19,704 nucleotides of DNA from Claveliimonas sp963592205 (lineage in GTDB: Bacteria; Bacillota; Clostridia; Lachnospirales; Lachnospiraceae), in NCBI GenBank assembly GCA_963592205.1, contig CAVAVU010000079.1:1-19704 (forward strand), in the 5' to 3' direction. Positions 7,398 to 13,712 of this stretch are shown here, piece by piece (positions within the stretch are counted from its first letter, which is position 1; every line of letters begins with the position of its first letter). Made by a program: the position numbers and the translations under genes. A model generated the notes under the pieces. It was given only the letters and a program-made list of their open reading frames with translations. It made no database searches and was not told where the DNA came from.

Positions 7398-8156
7398 CTA
7401 CTGCTCACCCATCACATTCTCAGTTCTCGCAATCCATTGTTCTTTCAACGCCTGATAAAGTCCGGCATCTGTAAGTCTCTTATATGGCTCGATATAGAAA
7501 ATGTTGAGAATGCCAACGGTACATGCTCCCAGAAGATCCCACAGGATAAATGACAGATCCAGTACAAATGCATTCCATTTATTTCCATTCATCATCTGCT
7601 TGCTCATTGCAAATGCCTGCTCCATATTCATATCCGGATTTTCACCCAGAATATATGGAATCATACGATATTCATACGCCTTAACGATACCAGGAATGAT
7701 AAACAAAAGTGACCAGAGGAATGTGTACAGATCTCGGAAGAACATGATCTTCACGCCATTCTTATAACCTCTGTCAAATGTGAAGCACACCTCTTTAATC
7801 TCTGCATTTTCTTCCAGATCTCTGTGGAAGAAACGTGCGCGTCCGATTTCCAGCGGATTGATCAATAATGCATTGAGAACAACTGCTATTGCAATCGCGA
7901 TGCATACCAGCGCCAATGCAAACAGAATTATCATAATCGTACCTGCCGGAGAAATATAAGGTATTCCATTCACAATTGAATCCCCGATCGCATCCGTTGA
8001 GCCCGATTGTACACCGGATGACACCCCGGATGCTGCCGAGCTTCCTCCTCCGATTAACACAGCAAGTAATCCGACAAGCACTGCCTTCCAATAATTTGCT
8101 TTTAATCTGATCTTTGCTTTTTCTTTTAGTCCTTTACGACTCCATGTTCTCATCAT
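7398..8156 (-). CDS. DUF975 family integral membrane protein
   Basis: A 252-aa membrane protein that opens with MMRTWSRKGLKEKAKIRLK, the typical DUF975 start: a short basic amphipathic segment before the first helix. About five to six hydrophobic segments follow (about 26-45, 70-102, 140-165, 198-225). A Ser/Gly-rich loop lies at 38-55. The biochemical role of this family is not known to me. It is the first gene of an operon with a response regulator and kinase, so it may be a sensed or controlled envelope component. Two adjacent ATGs follow GGAGGAG, and either could be the start. Confidence 0.85.
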   Translation of the reverse strand: MMRTWSRKGLKEKAKIRLKANYWKAVLVGLLAVLIGGGSSAASGVSSGVQSGSTDAIGDSIVNGIPYISPAGTIMIILFALALVCIAIAIAVVLNALLINPLEIGRARFFHRDLEENAEIKEVCFTFDRGYKNGVKIMFFRDLYTFLWSLLFIIPGIVKAYEYRMIPYILGENPDMNMEQAFAMSKQMMNGNKWNAFVLDLSFILWDLLGACTVGILNIFYIEPYKRLTDAGLYQALKEQWIARTENVMGEQ

Positions 8157-8214
8157 AACTCCTCCTGTCTCCTTTTATATTTCAAAAAGTAGTTCTTTGT
8201 TTTTCTATGCTCTA

Positions 8215-8242
8215 AGTATAGCAAAAGATTCTTAATGTACAA
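8215..8242 (-). promoter_or_regulatory. Promoter of the DUF975-regulator-kinase operon
   Basis: On the minus strand TTGTAC (8237-8242) lies 16 bp before TATACT (8215-8220), and TG precedes the -10 by one base (extended -10, TGCTATACT). The weak -35 fits an activated promoter. Confidence 0.65.
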
Positions 8243-8252
8243 TGGGTGGAAC

Positions 8253-8269
8253 CTTAACGTAAGCTTAAA
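8253..8269. promoter_or_regulatory. OmpR-type direct repeat box
   Basis: CTTAAC, 5 bp, CTTAAA (8253-8258 and 8264-8269) is a direct repeat of 11-bp period, the form bound by OmpR/PhoP/VanR-type dimers. It begins 11 bp upstream of the -35 of the downstream operon. The flank TAACGTA/TACGTTA adds an inverted element. Binding by the regulator at 6691-7386 is inferred. Confidence 0.5.
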
Positions 8270-8315
8270 CACATCTACGTTAGAAAATACAATTTATCTT
8301 TCTATATACTTTTTA

Positions 8316-8344
8316 TTGACATTTCACATGTTATAACTTAAAAT
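8316..8344 (+). promoter_or_regulatory. Strong plus-strand promoter with no protein gene downstream
   Basis: Perfect TTGACA (8316-8321), 17-bp spacer, TAAAAT (8339-8344). It points into the 3' end of the minus-strand gene at 8384-8911, so it can only make a non-coding or antisense RNA. Confidence 0.75.
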
Positions 8345-8350
8345 AATCCT

Positions 8351-8417
8351 ATAAGAAACGAAGTTTACTACCGTGTAACAATTCTATTGTTCAGGCGGGC
8401 TGCTCGTTTCTTTTTTT
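8351..8417 (+). ncRNA. Candidate small antisense RNA of about 65 nt
   Basis: Following the promoter at 8316-8344, the predicted RNA starts near 8351. It is closed by a 9-bp stem, AAGAAACGA (8353-8361) with TCGTTTCTT (8404-8412), and ends in a T-run to 8417. Inside is a 6-bp hairpin AACAAT/ATTGTT (8377-8382, 8386-8391). Bases 8384-8417 are antisense to the last codons and stop of the minus-strand gene. I know no matching RNA family. Alternatively the stem is only a terminator for stray plus-strand transcription; the opposite strand lacks a U-tract. Confidence 0.5.
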
Positions 8418-8911
8418 GTTCTCACCAAATCATATAAGTATAATTTTCCGTTTGAATCACATCGCACCAATATTCTTGCAGTATAAACATTATACTTTAT
8501 TATTTCTCCTTCCGAATCATATATTGGAATTCCAAACCTCGTATCATATCTATACCACCCATATTTTGCTTTTTGTTTATGTTTTTGTTCATAATCTTCA
8601 TCTGTTGACTTATTTGTTGCAATACTGATTAACTCTTCAATTGCTGTCACCATATTAGCTTTCGCTTTTGCATTAGCACCTTTTAACTTCATCTTATCAT
8701 TTGCGTGACAAAACTCATCCGGAAAATCCGGACCCACATATACTTTTTCTGACGTCTCTAATATTTCATAATGATTACCAATATACTCTTTTAGATAACT
8801 TTCAACTATTTTCCAATCTATCGTTCTTCTGGTCTTAAATTTTATATCGTTAATTAAAACAAGTTTCTTTCCATCTTTGTCACTAATTATTTCAACCATA
8901 TTCTCTTGCAT
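8384..8911 (-). CDS. Putative BECR-type nuclease toxin-like protein
   Basis: A 175-aa soluble protein, rich in Lys, Tyr and acidic residues, without signal or membrane segments. The start is ATG 8911 after GAGAGG; the upstream in-frame extension lacks a ribosome site and crosses the operators. Its second half (LKGANAKAKAN, then YGWYRYDTRFGIPIYD, then YNVYTARILVRCDSNGKLYLYDLVRTKKETS) resembles, from memory, C-terminal domains of phage MuF-type and polyvalent proteins assigned to the BECR (barnase/EndoU/colicin/RelE-like) nuclease fold. Candidate catalytic residues are Lys77/82, His111, Arg121, Arg125 and Arg150. It is divergent from an Xre regulator and shares two operators with it, which fits a toxin-antitoxin or addiction pair. 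The function is inferred; nuclease activity is not shown. Confidence 0.5.
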   Translation of the reverse strand: MQENMVEIISDKDGKKLVLINDIKFKTRRTIDWKIVESYLKEYIGNHYEILETSEKVYVGPDFPDEFCHANDKMKLKGANAKAKANMVTAIEELISIATNKSTDEDYEQKHKQKAKYGWYRYDTRFGIPIYDSEGEIIKYNVYTARILVRCDSNGKLYLYDLVRTKKETSSPPEQ

Positions 8912-8932
8912 GTTTCTACCTCTCACCCCGCA

Positions 8933-8949
8933 ATATACCGTTGGTATAT
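8933..8949. promoter_or_regulatory. Operator copy 1 (palindrome)
   Basis: ATATACCGTTGGTATAT is a perfect 7-3-7 palindrome (8-3-8 with the flanking A and T). It lies between the toxin-like gene and its predicted promoter, and matches operator copy 2 at 14 of 17 positions. Confidence 0.75.
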
Positions 8950-8959
8950 TTATGATAAT

Positions 8960-8976
8960 ATATTCCAATGGTATAT
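8960..8976. promoter_or_regulatory. Operator copy 2 (palindrome)
   Basis: ATATTCCAATGGTATAT, an 8-1-8 palindrome with one mismatch, 27 bp from copy 1. It overlaps the likely minus-strand promoter (TTGCTT at 8979-8984 with TATTAT downstream) and the -35 region of the plus-strand Xre promoter (-10 TATACT at 8992-8997), so one repressor could control both genes. Confidence 0.7.
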
Positions 8977-9038
8977 TCAAGCAAAATATGCTATACTTTA
9001 ATCAGTTCCAATATTACAAACAAAAGGGAGCACTACTT

Positions 9039-9407
9039 ATGAATACAATTACTTTAAATTGCGAACGACTTATCCAATGTAGAAAAAAAATGGGCATTAC
9101 TAAACAAGAAGCTGCCAAACGAATGAACATGTCTCAACCTGCTTATTTAAGATACGAATCCGGTGCAAGAACTCCTTCTATTCATGTTATTAACTCTATG
9201 GCAAATATTTTGAACACATCAGCAGATTATCTTATAGGCGCAACAGATGATCCACATCCAGACAGCTATTTAATTAACAGTCGTACTGATCCTGAATTAT
9301 TTACTTTTATAGAACAGTACCGTTCTGATACTAATCTCCAAAAAAGATTAGAAAAGTATTATCAATCGCTTTCCGACATATATGCAAAAAAAACTAAGGA
9401 TTTATAG
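9039..9407 (+). CDS. Xre-family helix-turn-helix regulator (probable partner of the toxin-like gene)
   Basis: A 122-aa DNA-binding protein. A Cro/CI-type helix-turn-helix spans about 8-66, with LIQCRKKMGITKQEAAKRM, SQPAYLRYESGARTPS and ANILNTSADYLIG typical of the family. A C-terminal 50-residue helical segment (FIEQYRSDTNLQKRLEKYYQ) could dimerise or bind a partner. The ATG at 9039 follows AAAGGGAG by 8 nt. It is divergent from the gene at 8384-8911 and most probably binds the two operators between them. It is AT-rich and Lys/Asn-rich compared with its neighbours, consistent with transfer. No clear terminator follows. An antitoxin role is inferred. Confidence 0.85.
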   Translation: MNTITLNCERLIQCRKKMGITKQEAAKRMNMSQPAYLRYESGARTPSIHVINSMANILNTSADYLIGATDDPHPDSYLINSRTDPELFTFIEQYRSDTNLQKRLEKYYQSLSDIYAKKTKDL

Positions 9408-9467
9408 TCCCCCTCTATATATCCCCTCGTTTATTATTTATTTCAATATCCTTTTTCTACACTTCCC

Positions 9468-9496
9468 TTGTTCTCCCCTCTCATTCGAAGTATAGT
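9468..9496 (+). promoter_or_regulatory. Promoter of the URO-D-like gene
   Basis: TTGTTC (9468-9473), 17 bp, TATAGT (9491-9496), followed about 20 nt later by the ribosome binding site GCGAGG. It is the only promoter-like element in 9408-9527. Confidence 0.5.
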
Positions 9497-9527
9497 AAAC
9501 ATAGTAAATAAAAGCGAGGTAAACTTT

Positions 9528-10589
9528 ATGCACAAAGAAGATCAAATGACTCCAAAAGAACGGGCATTCGCGTTGTTTGCCGGCAAACCGGTAGACCGTA
9601 TGCCTATCAAATTATTCTCACCATACATCGGCATGAACTTCGGCGCCTCTTATCAGGAGGCCTTTGTAGAAGCCAAGTCACGTGCCCACTGGCTGATCGA
9701 AAGCTACAAACGGTTCGGTCAGGACGGTTTGAGCGTGAATTACCGTATCGACGGAATCCCGGTTGCGTTCGGTGCAGAATCGACTTACGATCCAACCGGA
9801 ATCCCGATGATCAAAGAATATATTTTGAAGGATTTTTCTGACGTAGACCAGCTCGATCTTGAAAAGATCCGTTTTGAAAATGATCCGAATGCCCAGACTG
9901 CATTCGAAGCGGTTCAGATCATTCAGGATGAATTAAATGACGAGATATTTACCGGAGTCGGATTCATGGGACCATTTACAACTGCTGCCAATCTGATCGG
10001 ACCTGAAAAAATTCTCAAATCCATCAGAAAAGACCCGGAAGGACTTCACAAGCTTCTGGATTTTGCAGCAGATATTACAATTGAAGTTGGCCGCAAGTTC
10101 GTAGAGAACCAGATTGGAATCGGTCTGGCCGAACCTACTGCTTCTCTGTTGGCTCCAAAGCCGTTCCGCGAATTTGTCATTCCATATTATCAGAAGGTTA
10201 TGGACAAATGGAAAGAATGGGGCAGCCGTGGTGCTGGTTTCCACATCTGCGGAGACACCACAAAGCTTCTGACCACGTTCCCGGAAATGGGTATTCGTGG
10301 TGTCAGCATCGACAGCGCTGTTGATATTGCCGTTGCCAAAGAGCAGATTGGCGATAAGCTCTCCATCATGGGAAATGTATCTCCAATCGAGATTCTGCAA
10401 GGCACTCCGGAATCTATCAAGCAGGCAGTTGTTGACTGTTTCCGCAAATGCTGGGACAACCCGCGCGGATTTACCATTGCACCAGGATGCGATATTCCGG
10501 TGCAGACTTCTCTTGAGAATATTGACGCTTACATGCATGCAGCAAGAAAATGCGCAAAATATCCTGTTCAACCATCTAACTGGGAATAA
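9528..10589 (+). CDS. URO-D superfamily (MtaA/CmuA-like) cobalamin methyltransferase family protein
   Basis: A 353-aa cytoplasmic TIM-barrel protein of the uroporphyrinogen decarboxylase superfamily. It lacks the HemE N-terminal arginine motif. Instead it has His239-x-Cys241 in FHICGDT and Cys321 in IAPGCDIP, the zinc ligands (H-x-C...C) of MtaA/MtbA/CmuA-type methylcobamide:thiol methyltransferases. It therefore probably moves a methyl group between a corrinoid protein and an unidentified acceptor, rather than making haem. The start at ATG 9528 follows GCGAGG by 8 nt; an upstream in-frame ATG lies inside the promoter. No corrinoid protein or substrate methyltransferase gene is nearby, so its partner must be elsewhere. 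Substrate is unknown. Confidence 0.8.
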   Translation: MHKEDQMTPKERAFALFAGKPVDRMPIKLFSPYIGMNFGASYQEAFVEAKSRAHWLIESYKRFGQDGLSVNYRIDGIPVAFGAESTYDPTGIPMIKEYILKDFSDVDQLDLEKIRFENDPNAQTAFEAVQIIQDELNDEIFTGVGFMGPFTTAANLIGPEKILKSIRKDPEGLHKLLDFAADITIEVGRKFVENQIGIGLAEPTASLLAPKPFREFVIPYYQKVMDKWKEWGSRGAGFHICGDTTKLLTTFPEMGIRGVSIDSAVDIAVAKEQIGDKLSIMGNVSPIEILQGTPESIKQAVVDCFRKCWDNPRGFTIAPGCDIPVQTSLENIDAYMHAARKCAKYPVQPSNWE

Positions 10590-10600
10590 TGTTGTACATA

Positions 10601-10633
10601 AAATCAGAGCCAGCATAACGCTGACTCTGATTT
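10601..10633. terminator. Bidirectional terminator
   Basis: A 14-position stem with one mismatch (10601-10614 with 10620-10633) closes a 5-nt loop, with T's on both outward sides. It separates the plus-strand URO-D-like gene from the converging minus-strand nucleoside operon. Confidence 0.88.
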
Positions 10634-10658
10634 ATTATCTTTATCGTAGTTCTAATCC

Positions 10659-11240
10659 TCACACCATCTTCTTATACACATTCATATACTCCGAATTCCC
10701 ACTTCTCTCTTTGAACGCCGGATACAGGAATCCTCCTGTTGGTTTTCCCAGCTCATACTCGCCCTCCAGCGGACTTAATGTGCACAGCAGATAGGTATAG
10801 ACTTCTTCTGAACCCTCTAACCATTCTTTATCGCTGCCCTTGACCGGCACATCATACTGCCCAAAATACAAGAAGCACGCATACGGATAACCCGGCTGGT
10901 ATTTCTCGCCGATCACTTCGTACAAGATATCTAGAAATGCATCATTTTTTAATTCTGATTCCAGAATCCCATCGAGAAGCTGCCAGATGCTTCCCGGCTT
11001 CCGCTCCGCTGCCGGAATTGGATATTCTTGTAATTCTTCATTGGTTTTTGCAAGAAGCACTGTCTTTGCAAAATTCAGATTGCGGCTGCGCTCTGACGCA
11101 GAAAGCTTCAGAAAATGCGTATTAAATGTTCCATCTACATATCCTTCTTCATCAAAATACGCACCTGCGATTCTTGCCACGGATGCTCTGGCTGGTGTCA
11201 TTCTTCTGCTGAGTTCCAGCATATCTTCTCGGTTTATCAT
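10659..11240 (-). CDS. DUF4317 family protein, short form
   Basis: A 193-aa soluble protein whose start (MINREDMLELSRRMTPARASVARIAGAYFDEEG) and middle (YACFLYFGQYDVPVKG, then EEVYTYLLCTLSPLEG) fit the DUF4317 family of Clostridia. Members I recall are about 380-450 aa; this one stops shortly after GGFLYPAFKERS, near the middle of the family. It may be a C-terminal truncation or a short subfamily. The function is unknown. It is the last gene of the udp-cdd-deoB operon, 29 nt after deoB, and the operon terminator lies just after its stop. The stop is close to the terminator, with no leftover coding sequence between. Confidence 0.75.
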   Translation of the reverse strand: MINREDMLELSRRMTPARASVARIAGAYFDEEGYVDGTFNTHFLKLSASERSRNLNFAKTVLLAKTNEELQEYPIPAAERKPGSIWQLLDGILESELKNDAFLDILYEVIGEKYQPGYPYACFLYFGQYDVPVKGSDKEWLEGSEEVYTYLLCTLSPLEGEYELGKPTGGFLYPAFKERSGNSEYMNVYKKMV

Positions 11241-11269
11241 CTGCCTTACTGCTCCTTACTCTATTCGTC

Positions 11270-12460
11270 TCATTTCAGTTTGTTCAGGATAGAATATCCC
11301 ATCGTTCCATCCGGCATCCGGACATCAAAATTATCCGCGATCGTTGCTCCGATTACCGCAAATGTATCCGTATCAGGAATCTGTCCACCGTCTTTCATTT
11401 TCTTTGAATATGCCAGAAATGGCACATATTCACGGGTATGATCTGTGCCTGTGTAGGTTGGATCATTACCGTGATCTGCCGTGATGATCAGCAGATCATC
11501 TTCCCGCATGGTATCTAGCAGCACACCCAGATTCTTGTCCATTTTTTCAATCTCTCTGCCGTAGCCTTCCGGATTCCTGCGGTGTCCCCACAGCGCATCA
11601 AAGTCTACCAGATTCACAAAGCACAGTCCTTCAAAGTCCCGCTTACAGATATCAATTGTCTGCTCCATGCCATTAACGGAACTGGTAGAATGCAGACTTT
11701 CGGTAATTCCCTCGCCACAGAAAATATCATGGATCTTACCGACACCGATCACATCATATCCTGCATCCGCAAGCACGTTCAATGTCGTTGCTCCGGACGG
11801 CTTCAATGCATAATCTCTCCGGTTACTGGTCCGCTTGAACTCGCCCTTTTTCTTACCGATATATGGTCTTGCAATGACTCGCCCAACCCGCCATTCTTCC
11901 TTCATCGTCAGTTCACGCGCGATCTCACAGCAACGGTACAGATTCTCCAGATCAAACGTCTCTTCATTTCCGCAGATCTGCATCACGGAATCCGCAGACG
12001 TATAGACGATCATGGCTCCGGTCTCAATCTCTTCCTCACCCAGTTCTTCGATAATTGCCGTGCCACTTGCACTCTTGTTGCCAATGACCCTTTTCCCGCA
12101 GCGTTCTTCCAGTTCTCGGATCAACTCTGGCGGAAATCCTGTCTCCGTAAATGTACGGAACGGCTTCTCCGTGCGGAGCCCCATCATTTCCCAGTGTCCG
12201 GTCATGGTATCCTTACCGTTGCTGCACTCTGCCATTTTACAATATCTTCCCATCGGCTGCTTCACACCTGTCATATCTCCACCCGGATGAAGATTCAGCA
12301 TACCAAGCTTCCTGAGATTTGGAATGTCCAATGTCCGCATTCGTTCCAGTATATGTCCAAATGTATCTACATCTTTATCTCCGAATTTTTCCGAATCTGG
12401 CATAGCACCGATGCCAAGTGAATCCATCACAATCACAAATATTCTTTTATATTCCTTCAT
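11270..12460 (-). CDS. deoB: Phosphopentomutase
   Basis: Interconverts (deoxy)ribose-1-phosphate and (deoxy)ribose-5-phosphate, passing nucleoside sugars into central metabolism; cytoplasmic and Mn2+-dependent. The product is 396 aa from ATG 12460. With this start Asp13 (VMDSLGIG) and Thr85 (GKDTMTGHWE), the metal ligand and phosphothreonine of the Bacillus enzyme, take their standard numbers, which supports it over an in-frame GTG three codons upstream. Further metal ligands lie in VDFDALWGHRRN and ITADHGNDPTYTGTDHTRE. AGAGGG lies 11 nt before the ATG. It is the third gene after udp and cdd. Confidence 0.97.
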   Translation of the reverse strand: MKEYKRIFVIVMDSLGIGAMPDSEKFGDKDVDTFGHILERMRTLDIPNLRKLGMLNLHPGGDMTGVKQPMGRYCKMAECSNGKDTMTGHWEMMGLRTEKPFRTFTETGFPPELIRELEERCGKRVIGNKSASGTAIIEELGEEEIETGAMIVYTSADSVMQICGNEETFDLENLYRCCEIARELTMKEEWRVGRVIARPYIGKKKGEFKRTSNRRDYALKPSGATTLNVLADAGYDVIGVGKIHDIFCGEGITESLHSTSSVNGMEQTIDICKRDFEGLCFVNLVDFDALWGHRRNPEGYGREIEKMDKNLGVLLDTMREDDLLIITADHGNDPTYTGTDHTREYVPFLAYSKKMKDGGQIPDTDTFAVIGATIADNFDVRMPDGTMGYSILNKLK

Positions 12461-12525
12461 ATCCGTCACTACCCTCTGCCGTCATCTGTTATTCTTCGTT
12501 CTACATGCTCTGCCGCATTAAGGCA

Positions 12526-12966
12526 TCATCTCGTAAGTCTCGTCGGTCCGAATCCTTCCGGCAATAGTTCTTTCAATGTATAAATGCGGTAATGCTCGTG
12601 ATCTATCGCAAGTATAATCTTGAATCTTTCCGGTTCACAGAACTCCATCATCACCTGTCTGCACACGCCACACGGTGATGTATAATCGGTAAGCTTCCCA
12701 TCTTTTCCGCCTACGATACAGATAGCGGTAAAATGTTGCTCTCCTTCACTGACCGCTTTGAAAAATGCAGTCCGCTCTGCACAGTTGGTCGGCGTATATG
12801 CTGCATTTTCAATATTACAGCCAGTGTATATCTTACCACTTTCAGCCAATAGCGCTGCGCCCACACGAAAACCGGAATAAGGCGTATATGCATAAGACAT
12901 TCCATCAATTGCCTGATCGATCAAAGTATGGATCATCGTCTGATCCAGTTCCTTATTTTCATTCAT
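12526..12966 (-). CDS. cdd: Cytidine deaminase
   Basis: Deaminates cytidine and deoxycytidine to uridine and deoxyuridine, in the cytoplasm. At 146 aa it is the usual length for the homotetrameric type. Zinc ligands are Cys62, Cys99 and Cys102 (TNCAERTAFF and SPCGVCRQ), the catalytic glutamate is Glu64, and the substrate motif CNIENAAY (50-57) is present. It lies between udp and deoB, so the order follows the pathway cytidine to uridine to ribose-1-phosphate to ribose-5-phosphate. It looks intact, although its partner udp is broken. Confidence 0.97.
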   Translation of the reverse strand: MNENKELDQTMIHTLIDQAIDGMSYAYTPYSGFRVGAALLAESGKIYTGCNIENAAYTPTNCAERTAFFKAVSEGEQHFTAICIVGGKDGKLTDYTSPCGVCRQVMMEFCEPERFKIILAIDHEHYRIYTLKELLPEGFGPTRLTR

Positions 12967-12986
12967 TTCTATACTCCCTTGTTTTG

Positions 12987-13584
12987 TTAATTATCTTTTC
13001 CTTGTTCCGACTGTTTTTCTGCCCTTTTACGGTCATTCTGTATCAATTTCCGCACAGCATTGACCGCCACGCGGACAGCCAGATCCGTATCATGCGCTAC
13101 CGGATTCCAGAGTCCGGCTTTTTCGCGCTCCTGATTCGCCATTACAAGGAAACATGCTCCCGCTCTCGCACGCAGATGAGATGCCACGATAAACAGTGCC
13201 GCCGTCTCCATCTCCGATGCCAGACATCCAAGCTTCTTCCAGGCTTCCCATTTCTGGATCAACTCATACCCTGCCGGATATTCGATCGGCGCATATTCCT
13301 TGCTGGTTCCTTCCATCCGGACCGCATCTATATAATTCTTTCATCGCAATCGCTGCCGATGGTCCACCGATGCCCGTTGATGTCACACTGACCTTTTCGC
13401 CATCCAGTTCCCCGGTATATGTCACAAATTCACGATTCTCTGCTATTTTCACAGGATGGTCCAGATACTGTGCAATCTTCTCGCAACGTCCCGGATCGCC
13501 CGACAGGATCACATAGCGTCCAACCTCGCCTGCCGCCGTCTGTATATGATATTGTCTGTTCGCATCTTCTGAATAATTCTTCAT
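12987..13584 (-). pseudogene. udp: Uridine phosphorylase, broken by two internal deletions
   Basis: Uridine phosphorylase splits uridine to uracil and ribose-1-phosphate and is usually about 255 aa. The first 88 codons (13584 down to about 13320) read correctly, with phosphate-binding GDPGR and STGIGGPSAAIAMKELY. The reading then jumps frame to RMEGTSKEYAPIEYPA, and from there straight to GYELIQKWEAWKKLGCLASEMETA. About 30 residues (including the RxGT phosphate site) and about 45 residues (including the uracil-binding loop) are missing, estimated from the E. coli protein. The rest of the C-terminus is intact. The ribosome site AGGGGTGA and the promoter remain. The first junction lies at GCGGT, consistent with deletion between short repeats. 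The protein cannot be active. Confidence 0.9.
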
Positions 13585-13607
13585 ACGCAGTCACCCCTTC
13601 TGCCCTC

Positions 13608-13636
13608 AGTGTAGCACACCCATTTTCACAAGTAAA
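13608..13636 (-). promoter_or_regulatory. Promoter of the udp-cdd-deoB operon
   Basis: On the minus strand TTTACT (13631-13636), 17 bp, TACACT (13608-13613), with TG one base before the -10. Confidence 0.6.
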
Positions 13637-13651
13637 GGCAGTGTATGACAG

Positions 13652-13680
13652 TTGACATTTCTCCGATTTTCAGAAATAAT
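13652..13680 (+). promoter_or_regulatory. Promoter of the pseudouridine synthase gene
   Basis: TTGACA (13652-13657), 17 bp, AATAAT (13675-13680), about 15 bp from the -35 of the divergent nucleoside operon promoter. Confidence 0.7.
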
Positions 13681-13712
13681 GTAGCGAGAATGCTTACTTT
13701 ACGGAGGACGTT

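Noticed and set aside
8877..9038. Longer N-terminus for the Xre protein
   Set aside because: The extension crosses the operators and promoter, and lacks a ribosome binding site, while ATG 9039 has a good one.
8359..9497. Attachment-site-like direct repeats flanking the toxin/Xre cassette
   Set aside because: CGAAGTTTACTA (8359-8370) and CGAAGTATAGTA (9486-9497) match at 10 of 12 bases, too short and AT-rich to claim without empty-site comparison; no integrase is present.
9528..10589. HemE uroporphyrinogen decarboxylase
   Set aside because: The HemE N-terminal substrate-binding motif is missing, and the MtaA-type H-x-C...C zinc site is present.
11582..12421. Long open frame on the plus strand opposite deoB
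   Set aside because: It is the complement of a highly conserved gene, has no ribosome site, and its Cys/His/Ser-rich composition is typical of a shadow frame.
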